Assembly (NCBI GenBank): GCA_020849275.1
Contig: JADLGO010000067.1
Span: 1 to 64,000, forward strand
Reading direction: 5' to 3'
Source of the DNA: Chthonomonadales bacterium
GTDB lineage: Bacteria; Armatimonadota; Chthonomonadetes; Chthonomonadales; CAJBBX01
DNA: 64,000 bases
Below the pieces are notes generated by a model. The model did no database searches, was not told where the DNA came from, and saw nothing but the letters and a program-made list of their open reading frames with translations. The position numbers and the translations under genes are program-made. Below are positions 17,269 to 26,289 of the stretch, in pieces; within the stretch, counting starts at the first letter, position 1; every line of letters begins with the position of its first letter.

Positions 17269-18120
17269 ATGGACCCGGGTCTGCGCGAGGCCGTGCGCCT
17301 CGTGGCGCGCAGGGCACTGGCCGAGGACGTCGGCACCGGCGACGTCACCACCACGGCGACGGTGCCGGCCGACGCGCGCGGCGTCGGGGTGATCGTCGCG
17401 CGGCAGGAGGGCATCGTCGCCGGGCTGGACGTCGCCGCCGCGGTCTTTCGCCGCGTCGACGGCCGCTTGCGCTTCTCGGCCTCGGTGCGCGACGGCGATC
17501 GCGCCTCGCCAGGGACGGAGTTGTGCGAGGTACGCGGCTCCGCGCGATCCATCCTGACGGGCGAGCGCGTCGCGCTCAACCTGCTTCAGCGGCTCTGCGG
17601 GATCGCGACCCTGACGGCGCGGTTCGTGGAGGCCGTGTCGGGCACGCCGGCGCGCATCGTCGATACGCGCAAGACAACGCCGGGCCTGCGGGCACTGGAG
17701 AAGTACGCCGTCACGGTGGGGGGCGGCCGAAACCATCGGATGGGTCTCTACGATTCGGTGCTGATCAAGGACAACCACCTCGTAGCCGCGGGCGGAGTGG
17801 CGGCTGCCGTCGGACGCGCGCGCGCGGCGGTCCCGCACACGATGACCATCACCGTTGAGTGCGAGACGCTGGCGCAGGTCGACGAGGCGATGACCGCTGG
17901 AGCCGACATCTTGCTGCTCGACAACATGGACGACCCGACGCGCGCCGAGGCCGTGTGCCGCGCGCGCGGCCGGGCCCTGACGGAGGCCTCTGGCGGCATC
18001 ACGCTGGCAACCGCCGCCGACATCGCGCGCACGGGCGTTCAGATCCTCTCCATCGGCGCGCTCACCCACTCCGCCCCGGCACTGGACATCAGCCTCGACC
18101 TGCGCGAGGAGAGGCAGTGA
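17269..18120 (+). CDS. nadC: Nicotinate-nucleotide pyrophosphorylase (carboxylating), quinolinate phosphoribosyltransferase
   Basis: 283 residues. Converts quinolinate and PRPP to nicotinate mononucleotide, CO2 and diphosphate in de novo NAD synthesis. Diagnostic blocks are EDVGTGDVTT at the N-terminus, LNLLQRLCGIATLT, DTRKTTPGLRALEKYAV, GGGRNHRMGLYDSVLIKDNH and VECETL, and the C-terminal ASGGI phosphate-binding loop. nadA and nadB are not in the window. It begins 4 bp after radA and its TGA overlaps the GTG of the biotin ligase gene, indicating translational coupling along a cofactor-related operon. Confidence 0.95.
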   Translation: MDPGLREAVRLVARRALAEDVGTGDVTTTATVPADARGVGVIVARQEGIVAGLDVAAAVFRRVDGRLRFSASVRDGDRASPGTELCEVRGSARSILTGERVALNLLQRLCGIATLTARFVEAVSGTPARIVDTRKTTPGLRALEKYAVTVGGGRNHRMGLYDSVLIKDNHLVAAGGVAAAVGRARAAVPHTMTITVECETLAQVDEAMTAGADILLLDNMDDPTRAEAVCRARGRALTEASGGITLATAADIARTGVQILSIGALTHSAPALDISLDLREERQ

Positions 18121-18902
18121 GCCCCGTCCGCCGTCGGCCACTCGGCGACGGCACGTACCTGGTAGAGTGCGATGTCGTCTCCTCCACCCAGGACGAGGCG
18201 CGCGCCCGCCTCCGCGCCGGGCTGCGTGGGCTGGCCGGCGTGCGAGCCGGATACCAGGTAGTCGGGCGCGGCCAGGAGCGCCGGCGCTGGGTGGCGCCGC
18301 CGGACACCTGCCTGCTCGTGACGTACGTGTTCGAGGGCGACGACTGCCGACCGGAGCGCGCCAACCGGCTCGCCTTCGTGGCGGGCGTCGCCGTGTGCGA
18401 GGCGCTCCGCGTGAGCGCCGGCCTGGAGGCGCGCCTCAAGTGGCCGAACGACGTGGTGATCGAAGGCCGCAAGCTGGCGGGCATCCTCGTGGAGACGGTG
18501 ACCGTATGGCTGCGGGAGCGCGCGCCGAGAGTTCCGCAGCAGCGGCCGCACGCGGCGGCGCTCGTCGGGATCGGCCTTAACGTGAACGTGGACCGGTTCG
18601 CGCCGGAGGTCGGCCCGCGGGCCACCTCGGTGCTGCTGGAGACCGGGCGCGTCCATGCGGTCGAGGACATCGAGGAGGCCGTGCGCGTGGCGCTGCGGCT
18701 GGCGCGGCCACTGGCCTGGGAGGAGACGCTCGCGCGATGGCGCGCCCTCGACGTGACCGCCGGTGTGCGCTTTGGCGCGAAGGTGGAGGGTGTCGCGGTC
18801 GAGGGGACGGCCGAGGGCGTGGCGGATTCGGGAGCGCTGCTGCTGCGCTGCGGCGACCGTCTTCTGGAGGCGATGTCCGCGACGCACTGCGAGCCGACCT
18901 AG
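18117..18902 (+). CDS. birA: Biotin-[acetyl-CoA-carboxylase] ligase (BirA-type, no DNA-binding domain)
   Basis: 261 residues. Activates biotin to biotinyl-AMP and attaches it to the carboxyl-carrier protein. Seen are STQDEAR (catalytic-domain entry), the degenerate biotinyl-binding loop GRGQERRRW (consensus GRGRxGRxW), KWPNDVVIEGRKLAGILVE and GIGLNVN, then a small C-terminal beta domain. There is no N-terminal helix-turn-helix, so it is a class I enzyme unlikely to repress biotin genes. GTG 18117 overlaps the nadC stop by 4 bp and is preceded by GAGGAGAGG. Gln-Glu in the glycine-rich loop differs from the consensus. Confidence 0.9.
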   Translation: MSPVRRRPLGDGTYLVECDVVSSTQDEARARLRAGLRGLAGVRAGYQVVGRGQERRRWVAPPDTCLLVTYVFEGDDCRPERANRLAFVAGVAVCEALRVSAGLEARLKWPNDVVIEGRKLAGILVETVTVWLRERAPRVPQQRPHAAALVGIGLNVNVDRFAPEVGPRATSVLLETGRVHAVEDIEEAVRVALRLARPLAWEETLARWRALDVTAGVRFGAKVEGVAVEGTAEGVADSGALLLRCGDRLLEAMSATHCEPT

Positions 18903-18913
18903 CCGGCGGCACG

Positions 18914-19519
18914 CTACTGGGCGAAGACCTCGGCGAGCGCCGCGCCCGCGCAGGCGAGCGCCCTGCCGCGATGGCTGATGCGGTGCTTCTCCTCGGGCGC
19001 TAGCTCGGCCATGTGCCGCCCCAGTTCCGGCAACAGGAAGATCGGGTCGTAGCCGAAGCCGTAAGCCCCGCGAGCCTCGCGAGCGACGCGCCCCTCGCAG
19101 ACCCCCGTGCATCGCCACAGCCTGCCATCCGGGTGCGCGATGGCAACGGCGCAGTTGAAGCGGCAGCCCCGTTCCTCGTCGGGCACATCGGCCAGCATCG
19201 CAAGTATACGCCGCATCTTCTCCGGGAACGGCGTCTCCTCGCCCAGGAAGCGCTTCGAGTAGAGGCCGGGCCGGCCATCGAGGGCGTCTATCTCCAGGCC
19301 GGCGTCGTCCGCGATCGATGGCCGGCCTGTCGCCGCGGCAGCCGCGCGCGCCTTCAACTCGGCGTTCTCCATGTACGTGGCGCCGGTCTCGTCGACCTCG
19401 GCGACGATGCCCGGGAAGTCCGCCAGCGTACGCATGAGAACGCCGAAGGGCACCAGGATGGCGGCCATCTCGACGCCCTTCTTGCGGTTGCCCGTGGCGA
19501 TCACCAGTTCGCGTGGCAC
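18914..19519 (-). CDS. rdgB: XTP/dITP pyrophosphatase (RdgB/HAM1 family)
   Basis: 201 residues. Removes non-canonical ITP, dITP and XTP from the nucleotide pool. It begins ELVIATGNRKKGVEM (nucleotide-binding T-GN-KK motif), then ETGATYMENAELKARAAA, SIADDAGLEIDAL and GYDPIFLLPE, and ends with HRISHRGRAL. GTG 19519 is preferred: GGAG is nine bases upstream and the fold starts four codons later. ATGs at 19555 or 19588 would give 213- and 224-residue products without a visible ribosome site. The chosen start lies 25 bp after the stop of the preceding minus-strand gene. Confidence 0.9.
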   Translation of the reverse strand: MPRELVIATGNRKKGVEMAAILVPFGVLMRTLADFPGIVAEVDETGATYMENAELKARAAAAATGRPSIADDAGLEIDALDGRPGLYSKRFLGEETPFPEKMRRILAMLADVPDEERGCRFNCAVAIAHPDGRLWRCTGVCEGRVAREARGAYGFGYDPIFLLPELGRHMAELAPEEKHRISHRGRALACAGAALAEVFAQ

Positions 19520-19544
19520 GCCGGCGGCTCCGCGTCCGGCCCCG

Positions 19545-20090
19545 CTACTCCCCATCGGCCGGCGGAAGGAGCTCGGCGTAGTAGGCATCCAGTGCGTTCC
19601 GCGTGCGCTGGATCCGCGAGATCACGTCCGGGCTGTTGATGATGGCGTCCACGCTGCATGGGGTGAAGAGGGCCTCGAACGCGTCGCGCGGGGTCGGCTG
19701 GCCCTGCTCGAGCGCCACGCGGTCGTCGGGTTGCTCATCAAGATAGGGAAGCACAAAGGGACGCAGCACGTCGTAGTGCACGAGGAACCACGCTCGCAGT
19801 CGTGCGTAGCGGGCGTCGCGGCCGTCGTGCACGCCGTCTTTGGCCGACCAGCAGAGCAGGTCGACCAGATCCTGGTAGTGATCCTCGAAGCGCTCCAACA
19901 GCTCGCCTCCGTCGGCGGGATCGCGCGCCTCTGCCATGTCAGGGACCGCGCCCCGCGCCGGTCCTGCCGCCGGCGCGCCCGCCAGCGTCGCATCCGCCGC
20001 GTCCGCCTTCCGCCGGATGGCCGGAAGCACTCCCCGATAGTGGAGCCGGGCTTCGATGGACGGAGGCAAGCGCAAGCCAGAGCGCGTCAT
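19545..20090 (-). CDS. Uncharacterised 181-residue soluble protein
   Basis: I do not recognise a family. After an Ala-rich, probably flexible N-terminus (residues 1-55), the rest looks helical, with heptad-like leucines and aromatics (GELLERFEDHYQDLVDLLCWSA, RAWFLVHYDVLRPFVLPYL) and ends YYAELLPPADGE. No signal peptide or membrane segment is seen. AAGGAG ten bases before ATG 20090 fixes the start. It lies between a DUF1844 gene and rdgB on the same strand with short gaps, so it is probably expressed with them from the promoter at 20611-20639. Confidence 0.7.
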   Translation of the reverse strand: MTRSGLRLPPSIEARLHYRGVLPAIRRKADAADATLAGAPAAGPARGAVPDMAEARDPADGGELLERFEDHYQDLVDLLCWSAKDGVHDGRDARYARLRAWFLVHYDVLRPFVLPYLDEQPDDRVALEQGQPTPRDAFEALFTPCSVDAIINSPDVISRIQRTRNALDAYYAELLPPADGE

Positions 20091-20144
20091 AGCGGCGTCT
20101 CCTTCAGTGTAACGGGGAACCCGAGGCGGTCGTCCTACCAAACG

Positions 20145-20555
20145 TCAGCGGTTCGTCTGCTGGACGAAGTTCACCCGCAGGTCACTGATCAGGTTCTTCA
20201 GATCCCGGCGAGTGGCATCGTCGACATGCGGCTGCACCTGCTCCGCGAGCGCGCCGGCGCTGTCGATCAGCAGGCGCGCCTCCGCCAGGTCGCGCTCGAC
20301 CTGGCCAGTGACCGGGTCATTCACGAGGCCCATCGCGATCCAGGCGCCCTGGTAGAGGATATCGATGCACATCAGCAGCCGATCCCTGGCCCCGAGCCGC
20401 GGATGCGGTCCGTCGAGAGCCTCGTCCCCATCGACGTCGGCCTCGGTGTCCGCTTCGGACTCTACGCCAACCCGGGGCTCGTCCGCGGACGTGTCCGCCT
20501 CGCCACCGGTGCGTCGCCTGTCCACAAAGGTGAAACCCTCTTCCTCGTTCGCCAT
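20145..20555 (-). CDS. DUF1844 domain protein
   Basis: 136 residues. An acidic, disordered N-terminal half (about residues 1-50, many Glu and Asp) precedes a helical DUF1844 domain: IDILYQGAWIAMGLVNDP, then DLAEARLLIDSAGALAEQVQ and the terminal RRDLKNLISDLRVNFVQQ. The domain occurs in many phyla and has no established function. AAGGAGG stands 11 bases before ATG 20555, and a sigma-70-type promoter lies about 56 bp upstream of the ATG. First gene of a three-gene run with the unknown protein and rdgB. Confidence 0.82.
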   Translation of the reverse strand: MANEEEGFTFVDRRRTGGEADTSADEPRVGVESEADTEADVDGDEALDGPHPRLGARDRLLMCIDILYQGAWIAMGLVNDPVTGQVERDLAEARLLIDSAGALAEQVQPHVDDATRRDLKNLISDLRVNFVQQTNR

Positions 20556-20610
20556 CCTGGCATCGCCTCCTTGTGGTACGGACGAAGGGATCGAGCCCCG
20601 AAGTTGGCAG

Positions 20611-20639
20611 AGTATAACACAGTGGCCCGGCCATTACAA
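20611..20639 (-). promoter_or_regulatory. Promoter for the DUF1844-unknown-rdgB run
   Basis: Read on the minus strand: -35 TTGTAA at 20634-20639, a 17-bp spacer, and -10 TATACT at 20611-20616 with a TG extension (TGTTATACT). Expected transcription start is near 20604, about 50 bases before the ATG. Confidence 0.65.
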
Positions 20640-20773
20640 GGAGACAGGCGGGCCTTTTCGGAGGCCGATCTTTGTCCCGGCACGGGCGTCTGCCATGCGC
20701 CGATCGAACCCGCGCGGCACCCACGCGCAACCCGTGGCGGCAGCGCCCGGGCGGGCGCGAAAGGAGGTCGACC

Positions 20774-21526
20774 GTGAGGCTCTGCGAGCTAGCGGACTAT
20801 CTGGACACCTATCTCGACCACGCCAGCATCGCCGACCATCGCGACGCCTGCAACGGGCTCCAGGTCGAGGGGCGCGCCGAGGTGCGCCGCGTCGCGGCGG
20901 CCGTTGATGCCTGCGCCGCGACCATCACCGCGGCGGCCGATGGCGGCGCCGACATGCTGTTCGTCCACCACGGCCTCTTCTGGGGTACGACGGCGCCCGT
21001 AACCGGGCTCTACTACGAGCGCCTCAGGGCGCTACTGCGCGCGGAGATCGCCCTCTACTCGTCTCACCTGCCGCTGGACGTCCACGCCGAGGTAGGAAAC
21101 AGCCCCGTCCTGGCCCGGCGGCTCGGCCTGGAGGTCGGCGGCGCTTTCGCCGAGGCGGAGGGCAGGGCGATCGGCGTGTGGTGCGAGGCGGCGATCGGGC
21201 GTGATGAGCTCGTGCGGCGCGTTGAGCGCGCACTGCCGACCAGGGTGCGCCTGATCGCCACGGGTCCCGCCGAAGTGCGGCGCGTGGGCATCGTGACCGG
21301 CGGCGGCGGGCCCTACATTGGCAGCGCGGCGGCCGCCGGATGCGACACGCTGCTGACGGGCGAGGGCGCCCATCACACCTACTTCGACGCCGAGGAGCGC
21401 GGAGTGAACGTGCTCTACGCCGGCCACTATGCCACCGAGACCGTAGGGGTCCAGGCGCTCGCCGACCACCTGCGCGAGCGCCTGGGCCTGGACACCTGGT
21501 TCATCGACCATCCGACCGGCCTCTAG
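20774..21526 (+). CDS. Nif3-like dinuclear metal-centre protein
   Basis: 250 residues of the NIF3/YbgI family, which form hexameric rings holding a dinuclear metal site; some members show GTP cyclohydrolase I type 1b-like or hydrolase activity but the general role is open. Metal-site motifs are FVHHGLFW (two His), SSHLPLDVHAEVGN (His and Asp) and GHYATET (His and Glu). The start is GTG 20774 with a near-ideal AAGGAGGT seven bases upstream. It converges on the Gfo/Idh/MocA gene with 11 bp between stops. Confidence 0.88.
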   Translation: MRLCELADYLDTYLDHASIADHRDACNGLQVEGRAEVRRVAAAVDACAATITAAADGGADMLFVHHGLFWGTTAPVTGLYYERLRALLRAEIALYSSHLPLDVHAEVGNSPVLARRLGLEVGGAFAEAEGRAIGVWCEAAIGRDELVRRVERALPTRVRLIATGPAEVRRVGIVTGGGGPYIGSAAAAGCDTLLTGEGAHHTYFDAEERGVNVLYAGHYATETVGVQALADHLRERLGLDTWFIDHPTGL

Positions 21527-21537
21527 CCGGCGCTACG

Positions 21538-22857
21538 TCAGAGCTCGTAGTCCGACGAGTGGATCTCCACGCGCGCCTTGCGGTGCATCGCCTCGTTCGC
21601 CCGAATGGCCGCCACGCACGCGCCAAGACCGTCGCGCCAGTCGCACGAGACGGGCGCGCCGGTGCGAATGCTGCTGAAGAAGTCCTCCATCTCCAGCAAG
21701 TAGTCGTCCTTGCCAGCGACCGATCCCGTGATCGCGCGCTCTCCGACCTTCGCACCGGTCGTGCTCAGCTTTTTCGTGGCTTCGGGATCGAGCTTGAGCC
21801 CTACCTGGCCGCGCGCGCCCTTCTGCGGGTTGGCCGGGTCCTTCATCCACTCCTCTGGCGCGGCCGAGGGCTCGCGGTAGAGCTGCCCGCCGGTCTCCTG
21901 CGACACGATCAGCGTGCCGTCCTTGCCCATGAACTGCTCGTAGAAGCCGTCATACTGGTTCGTCGTCAGCGAGGTATAGTTGAGCTTCACCCCGCTAGGG
22001 TACTCGTACACGACCTCGACGTTGTCGAACACCGTGCGGCCGTCCTTCCAGTAGTCGATGCCGCCGATGCCGACCACGGCGCTGGGGTACTCGCCCAGGT
22101 ACCAGTTCGCGACGTGGATCTGATGCGTGCCAAGCTCGGCCATCAAGCCATGCGAGTACTCGCGGTACATGCGCCAGTTCCAGTGGCGATCGTCCGTGTC
22201 CCTGGGTACCGGATCGCGCCGCCATTTGCCGTTCCGGTTCCATTGCGCGCGCACGTGCGTGACGTTGCCAAGCGCCTTCGCCTTGTGAATGAGCTCCCAG
22301 CCGTGGTTGTAGATGATGTTGGAGCGCCGCTGATGGCCGATCTGCAGGACGCGCTTGCCGGCGATGGCCGCGCGAGCCATGCGCTTGGCGTCCTCGATGG
22401 TGTAGGCCATCATCTTCTCGCTGAACACGTGCTTGCCGGCCTTCAGCGCGTCCAGCACGATGGGGGCGTGCATATGCAGGGGCGTCGCCACGAGCACCGC
22501 CTCGACGTCCTTGCGGTCAAGCAGGGAGCGGTAGTCCGCATAGCCTTCGGACCCCGGCGCCTGCTTCCTCGCGCGCTCCAGGTGCGGCGGGTAGATGTCG
22601 CACACGGCCACCATCTTCACGCCCGGCACGCTCAGGACGCGCTTCATGTCGAAGCTGCCCTGGGAGCCCACCCCGATGAAGGCGCAGTTCACCGGCCGGG
22701 CGTCGCGCCCGGCGGCGGCGCGGCGCTCCTGCGCCTCGGCCGACGCCGTGAGCGGCACGCCGAGAGCAGCCGCGATGGCTGCGCTGCCGTGGATGAACTC
22801 TCGCCGCGTCATCCCCTCGACAGCCAGGGCAATGCCCGGGTTGGAGTCATGATGCAT
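21538..22857 (-). CDS. Tat-exported Gfo/Idh/MocA-family oxidoreductase
   Basis: 439 residues. The N-terminus has a twin-arginine signal (TRREFIHGSAAIAAALG), pointing to folded export. It is followed by the NAD(P)-binding Rossmann motif FIGVGSQGS, then VATPLHMHAP and HVFSEKMMAYT (EKP-like catalytic lysine region). The C-terminal domain has GTHQIHVANWYLGEYP. Exported members are abundant in Planctomycetes and Armatimonadota and are thought to work on sugars or derivatives; substrate unknown. GGGGAGGT precedes ATG 22857. Confidence 0.87.
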   Translation of the reverse strand: MHHDSNPGIALAVEGMTRREFIHGSAAIAAALGVPLTASAEAQERRAAAGRDARPVNCAFIGVGSQGSFDMKRVLSVPGVKMVAVCDIYPPHLERARKQAPGSEGYADYRSLLDRKDVEAVLVATPLHMHAPIVLDALKAGKHVFSEKMMAYTIEDAKRMARAAIAGKRVLQIGHQRRSNIIYNHGWELIHKAKALGNVTHVRAQWNRNGKWRRDPVPRDTDDRHWNWRMYREYSHGLMAELGTHQIHVANWYLGEYPSAVVGIGGIDYWKDGRTVFDNVEVVYEYPSGVKLNYTSLTTNQYDGFYEQFMGKDGTLIVSQETGGQLYREPSAAPEEWMKDPANPQKGARGQVGLKLDPEATKKLSTTGAKVGERAITGSVAGKDDYLLEMEDFFSSIRTGAPVSCDWRDGLGACVAAIRANEAMHRKARVEIHSSDYEL

Positions 22858-22957
22858 CGAGTGACCTCCCCTGGCGCGCGGCCTCCGGGTTGTCGGCCCG
22901 GGCGCCTTAGTCCTATACGGGCTGTCCGACCCGAACTCCTTCGCGCGGCGACATGGC

Positions 22958-24049
22958 CTACGCCGGTTCGCCGAAGCCGATGCGCGTCACGCCATCCTCC
23001 TCGATCAGGAGGGCGCGAACCCCCGGCCGTCCGCCGCAGGCGGCGCCTGCCCCCTCGCTGCCCAGCACGAAGCAGGCCGTGCTCAGCGCATCGGACTCCG
23101 CCGCGCTCGGAGCGACCACCCAGGCGCTGACGACGCCCTGAGCGGGGTACCCGCCACGCGGATCGAGGATGTGGCCGTAGCGCCGGCCAGAGGCCTCAAA
23201 GCTCTGCTGGAAGCCGGACGACGTCGACAGGGCCTCGTCGCGCAGCACCAGGGTCTCCACGTGGGAGCCGTCGCGGGGATCGCGCAGCGTGAGCTCCCAT
23301 CCCGGCTGCGCCGGGGGCGCGCCGAGAGCCAGGATCGTGCTCTGGCCGCCGTGAAGCACGCCGCGCCCGGCGTGGTAGAACCGCAGCACGTCGGCGGCCT
23401 CGTCGAGCGCATATCCCTTGCCCACCGCGCCCAGGTTGATCTCCATCCCCGGCGTAAGGAACCGCACCAGGTTGTCCCGAGCGTCGAGCTCCAGCCGATC
23501 CATGCCGACGCGCTCGAGCAAGCCGGCGATCTCCTCGTCGCCGGGAACGCGGTGTGCTCCATCGTGGAACCCCCAGGCCCGCACGAGCGGACCCGCCGTG
23601 ATGTCGAAGGCGCCGCCCGTCTCGGCGTGCCAGGCCGCGCACCGCTGGAGAAGCTCGAAGAGCCGCGGCTCCACGCGCACCCACTGCTCCCACGCGTGCG
23701 CGTTGAGCCGGGCGATGTCGCTGTCGTCCCGGTAGTGGCTGAGTTGCCGATCGAGGCGCTCCACCTCGTCGAGTGCCTGCTCGGCCGCGCCCACCAGGCT
23801 CTCGCCGTCCTCACCCACCAGGTAGATCTCGAACAGGCAACCCATCGCGCCGCGCGCCACGCGCGGGCTGGCGAGCGCGGCCTCATCGCCGCCCACGAAG
23901 GGCTCCGCCGAAGTTGCCTCCTGAGGGTCGCTCAGCTCAAGGACCGGGGCCGGCGGCGCGGAGCGCTCGACCTGGCTCTCCGGCGCCGGCGCCTCGGTCA
24001 TGCGTTCCAGCCAGCGCGCCAGAGCGCGCCCAAACAGGAGATTGAACAT
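22958..24049 (-). CDS. apbE: ApbE-family FAD:protein FMN transferase
   Basis: 363 residues. In this family FMN is moved from FAD to a Thr or Ser of an acceptor protein. Seen are AMGCLFEIYLVGED, NLGAVGKGYALDEAADVLR (FAD pocket), HGGQSTILALG, LSTSSGFQQSFEASGRRYGHILDPRGGYP and the metal-binding DALSTACFVLG. The N-terminal 70 residues are a Pro/Glu/Ala-rich extension without a lipobox or clear signal peptide, so the location is uncertain. No FMN-binding acceptor protein is seen in the window. The start at ATG 24049 is preceded by GGCAGGCGACC; ATG 24001 is an alternative. Confidence 0.88.
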   Translation of the reverse strand: MFNLLFGRALARWLERMTEAPAPESQVERSAPPAPVLELSDPQEATSAEPFVGGDEAALASPRVARGAMGCLFEIYLVGEDGESLVGAAEQALDEVERLDRQLSHYRDDSDIARLNAHAWEQWVRVEPRLFELLQRCAAWHAETGGAFDITAGPLVRAWGFHDGAHRVPGDEEIAGLLERVGMDRLELDARDNLVRFLTPGMEINLGAVGKGYALDEAADVLRFYHAGRGVLHGGQSTILALGAPPAQPGWELTLRDPRDGSHVETLVLRDEALSTSSGFQQSFEASGRRYGHILDPRGGYPAQGVVSAWVVAPSAAESDALSTACFVLGSEGAGAACGGRPGVRALLIEEDGVTRIGFGEPA

Positions 24050-24215
24050 GGTCGCCTGCCGACAAGCGGCGCGGCCGGGCCGCTCAGGAGGGCCGGCGCC
24101 GCCGCAGGAATCGAGGCTCCCGCGGCGTAACGTGCCGAAGGCGCCGCGGGCTGCGCGGAGGTCTGCTCGGGCCAGTCCGCTGCCGCGCGCGACCTCCGCG
24201 CGGGAGTCGTCTCGT

Positions 24216-25148
24216 ATGCTCTATGGTACCATCGCCGGGATCGACCGCCCTGTGTCTCGCCTCATCATGGGCACGATGGTCTGCACCACCGACGACATGG
24301 CGCTCACCTCGAGGCTCCTGGACGCCTATGTCGCGCGCGGCGGCAACTGCCTGGACACGGCCCGGGTGTACGCGGGCGGAAGGACCGAATCGGCCGTCGG
24401 CGACTGGATGCATGCTCGCGGCAATCGCGATGCTATCGTCTTGATCGGCAAGGGGGCCCACCCGAAGGGTGACGGCTGCCCACGCGTGAGCCCCGACGGG
24501 ATCGCGGAGGACATCGCGGCGTCGCTCGAGCGCTTCCGCACCAACCGCATCGACCTCTGCCTTCTCCACCGCGACGACCCCGAGGCGCCGGTGGGTCCCA
24601 TCGTGGAAGCGCTCCACGCGCACCGCGAGGCCGGGCGCATCGGCGCATACGGCGGCTCCAACTGGACGCACGCGCGCATCGCGGAGGCGAACCGCCACGC
24701 CGCGGCGAACGCGCTCGCTCCGTTCGTCGCCAGCAGCCCCTACTTCGGGCTGGCCCGGCCTAACGAGCCGATGTGGCCCGGCTGCGTGCTGCTGGACGAG
24801 GCCGGCCTGGCGTGGCACGAGCGCGCGCGGCTTCCGCTGCTTCCCTGGTCGTCGCAGGCTGGCGGCTTCTTCAGCGGGCGGTATGCGCCGGACGATCGAT
24901 CGTACCCCGACGTGGCGCGAGTCTACTTCAGTGACGGCAACTGGGAGCGCCTGCACCGGGCGCGCACTCTGGCGGGGGACCGCGGACTGACACCGAACCA
25001 GGTGGCGCTCGCCTACGTGCTCTGTCAGCCATTGCCTGTCTTCCCCCTGATCGGCCCGCGCGCCGAGGCCGAGATCGACGATAGCCTGGGCGCCCTTGGC
25101 GTGACGCTCACGCCGGACGAGCGCGCCTGGCTCGACCTGAGCGCCTGA
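24216..25148 (+). CDS. Aldo/keto reductase
   Basis: 310 residues with the AKR (beta/alpha)8 fold. The catalytic set can be traced: Asp in CLDTARVY, Tyr in the same motif, Lys in IVLIGKGAHP and His in DLCLLHRDDPE. The C-terminal NADPH-binding region reads PLIGPRAEAEIDDSLGAL. The substrate is unknown. It diverges from apbE and is followed after 23 bp by the UroD-like gene, so the two probably share a transcript. GGGAG is present about ten bases before ATG 24216. Confidence 0.87.
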   Translation: MLYGTIAGIDRPVSRLIMGTMVCTTDDMALTSRLLDAYVARGGNCLDTARVYAGGRTESAVGDWMHARGNRDAIVLIGKGAHPKGDGCPRVSPDGIAEDIAASLERFRTNRIDLCLLHRDDPEAPVGPIVEALHAHREAGRIGAYGGSNWTHARIAEANRHAAANALAPFVASSPYFGLARPNEPMWPGCVLLDEAGLAWHERARLPLLPWSSQAGGFFSGRYAPDDRSYPDVARVYFSDGNWERLHRARTLAGDRGLTPNQVALAYVLCQPLPVFPLIGPRAEAEIDDSLGALGVTLTPDERAWLDLSA

Positions 25149-25171
25149 AGCGCTCGGCGCGAGGCAAAGCC

Positions 25172-26239
25172 ATGAGCCACGACATCGGGATGCGCGCGAT
25201 GCGCCGCGAGGGCCCGCCGCGCCTGGCCCACACCGAGTACTGCAGCAACTACGCCCTCGTTCGCGCCGTTACGGGCCGTGACCCACTCACCGACGCGGGC
25301 GCGTGGCGAGCCTTCCACGATGCTTGGGACCTCGACCTCCTCTGGGTGACCGACGACGGACCGGTGCCGTGGGCCAGCCGCGGGCGCGCTACCGACATGG
25401 GCCACGCCGAGTTCCTCGAGGGCGGAATCGACCGCCGCGACACGGTCCACTGTCCCTTCGGCGACGTAGAGGAGGTGCTCGCCTTCGACGCGGTGGAAGA
25501 GTACGGCCTGCCGGACCTCGACGCGCTGACCGCCCACTACGAGCGCTCCCACCGGGCCGGGAGCGAGGCCAACCCGGGACAGGTCTACACGGGCGGGTAC
25601 TACAAGACCATTGTCTCGGGGGCCATTGAGGCGTTCGGCTGGGACATGCTGCTTATGGCCGCCGCCCAGCCCGCACGGTTCGAGAGGGTCCTCGACGGCA
25701 TCTACCGCCTCGCGCTCCATCACTTCCGCGCGTGGGCCCAGACCTCCATCGAGGTCTTCATCAACCATGACGACTTCGTCTGGAGCGCCGGCCCGTTCAT
25801 GCGTCCGGCGTTCTACCGGAGCGCCATCATTCCGCGCTACCGGGAGTTGTGGAGGGTGCTGCACGACGCCGGCAAGATCGTGCTCTTTTGCTCGGACGGC
25901 AACTTCACCCCCTTCGTCGACGACATCGCCGCCGCAGGAGCCGACGGCTTCATCTTCGAGCCGATCACCGACCTGGAGCACGTCGTGGAGCGTTACGGCC
26001 GCACCCACGTCGTCATCGGGAGCAAGGTGGACTGCCGCACGCTCACCTTCGGCACGAAGGACGACATCGCCCGCGAGGTGGACGCTACGCTCGCGGTGGC
26101 GGCGGACTGCCCGGGGTTCGTGTTCGCCGTCGGCAATCACATTCCCAGCAACGTGCCCGTCGCGAACGGCCTCTACTACATGGACTATCTCCGCCGCAAC
26201 TGGAGTCGCCCCGGCGCCAGGCTGGCGCGTGGGGTATAA
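25172..26239 (+). CDS. Uroporphyrinogen-decarboxylase-fold protein (MtaA/CmuA-like subgroup)
   Basis: 355 residues of the UroD superfamily. It carries a C-terminal strand set with FCSDGNFTPFVDDIAAAGADGFIFEP and IGSKVDCRTLTFG, but it lacks the N-terminal Arg-rich substrate motif of true HemE, so it is not the haem enzyme. Related proteins move methyl groups between corrinoids and thiols, or have unknown roles near sugar genes. No corrinoid protein lies beside it. ATG 25172 follows GAGGCAAAGCC. Co-directional with the aldo/keto reductase. Confidence 0.75.
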   Translation: MSHDIGMRAMRREGPPRLAHTEYCSNYALVRAVTGRDPLTDAGAWRAFHDAWDLDLLWVTDDGPVPWASRGRATDMGHAEFLEGGIDRRDTVHCPFGDVEEVLAFDAVEEYGLPDLDALTAHYERSHRAGSEANPGQVYTGGYYKTIVSGAIEAFGWDMLLMAAAQPARFERVLDGIYRLALHHFRAWAQTSIEVFINHDDFVWSAGPFMRPAFYRSAIIPRYRELWRVLHDAGKIVLFCSDGNFTPFVDDIAAAGADGFIFEPITDLEHVVERYGRTHVVIGSKVDCRTLTFGTKDDIAREVDATLAVAADCPGFVFAVGNHIPSNVPVANGLYYMDYLRRNWSRPGARLARGV

Positions 26240-26289
26240 CGAAACGGAACGGCGTCGGCCGACGAGGCGCCGGCAACCGAGGTTCGAGG

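Noticed and set aside
25172-26239. Haem biosynthesis HemE
   Set aside because: It has the UroD fold but lacks the N-terminal Arg-rich substrate motif, and no haem genes are adjacent.
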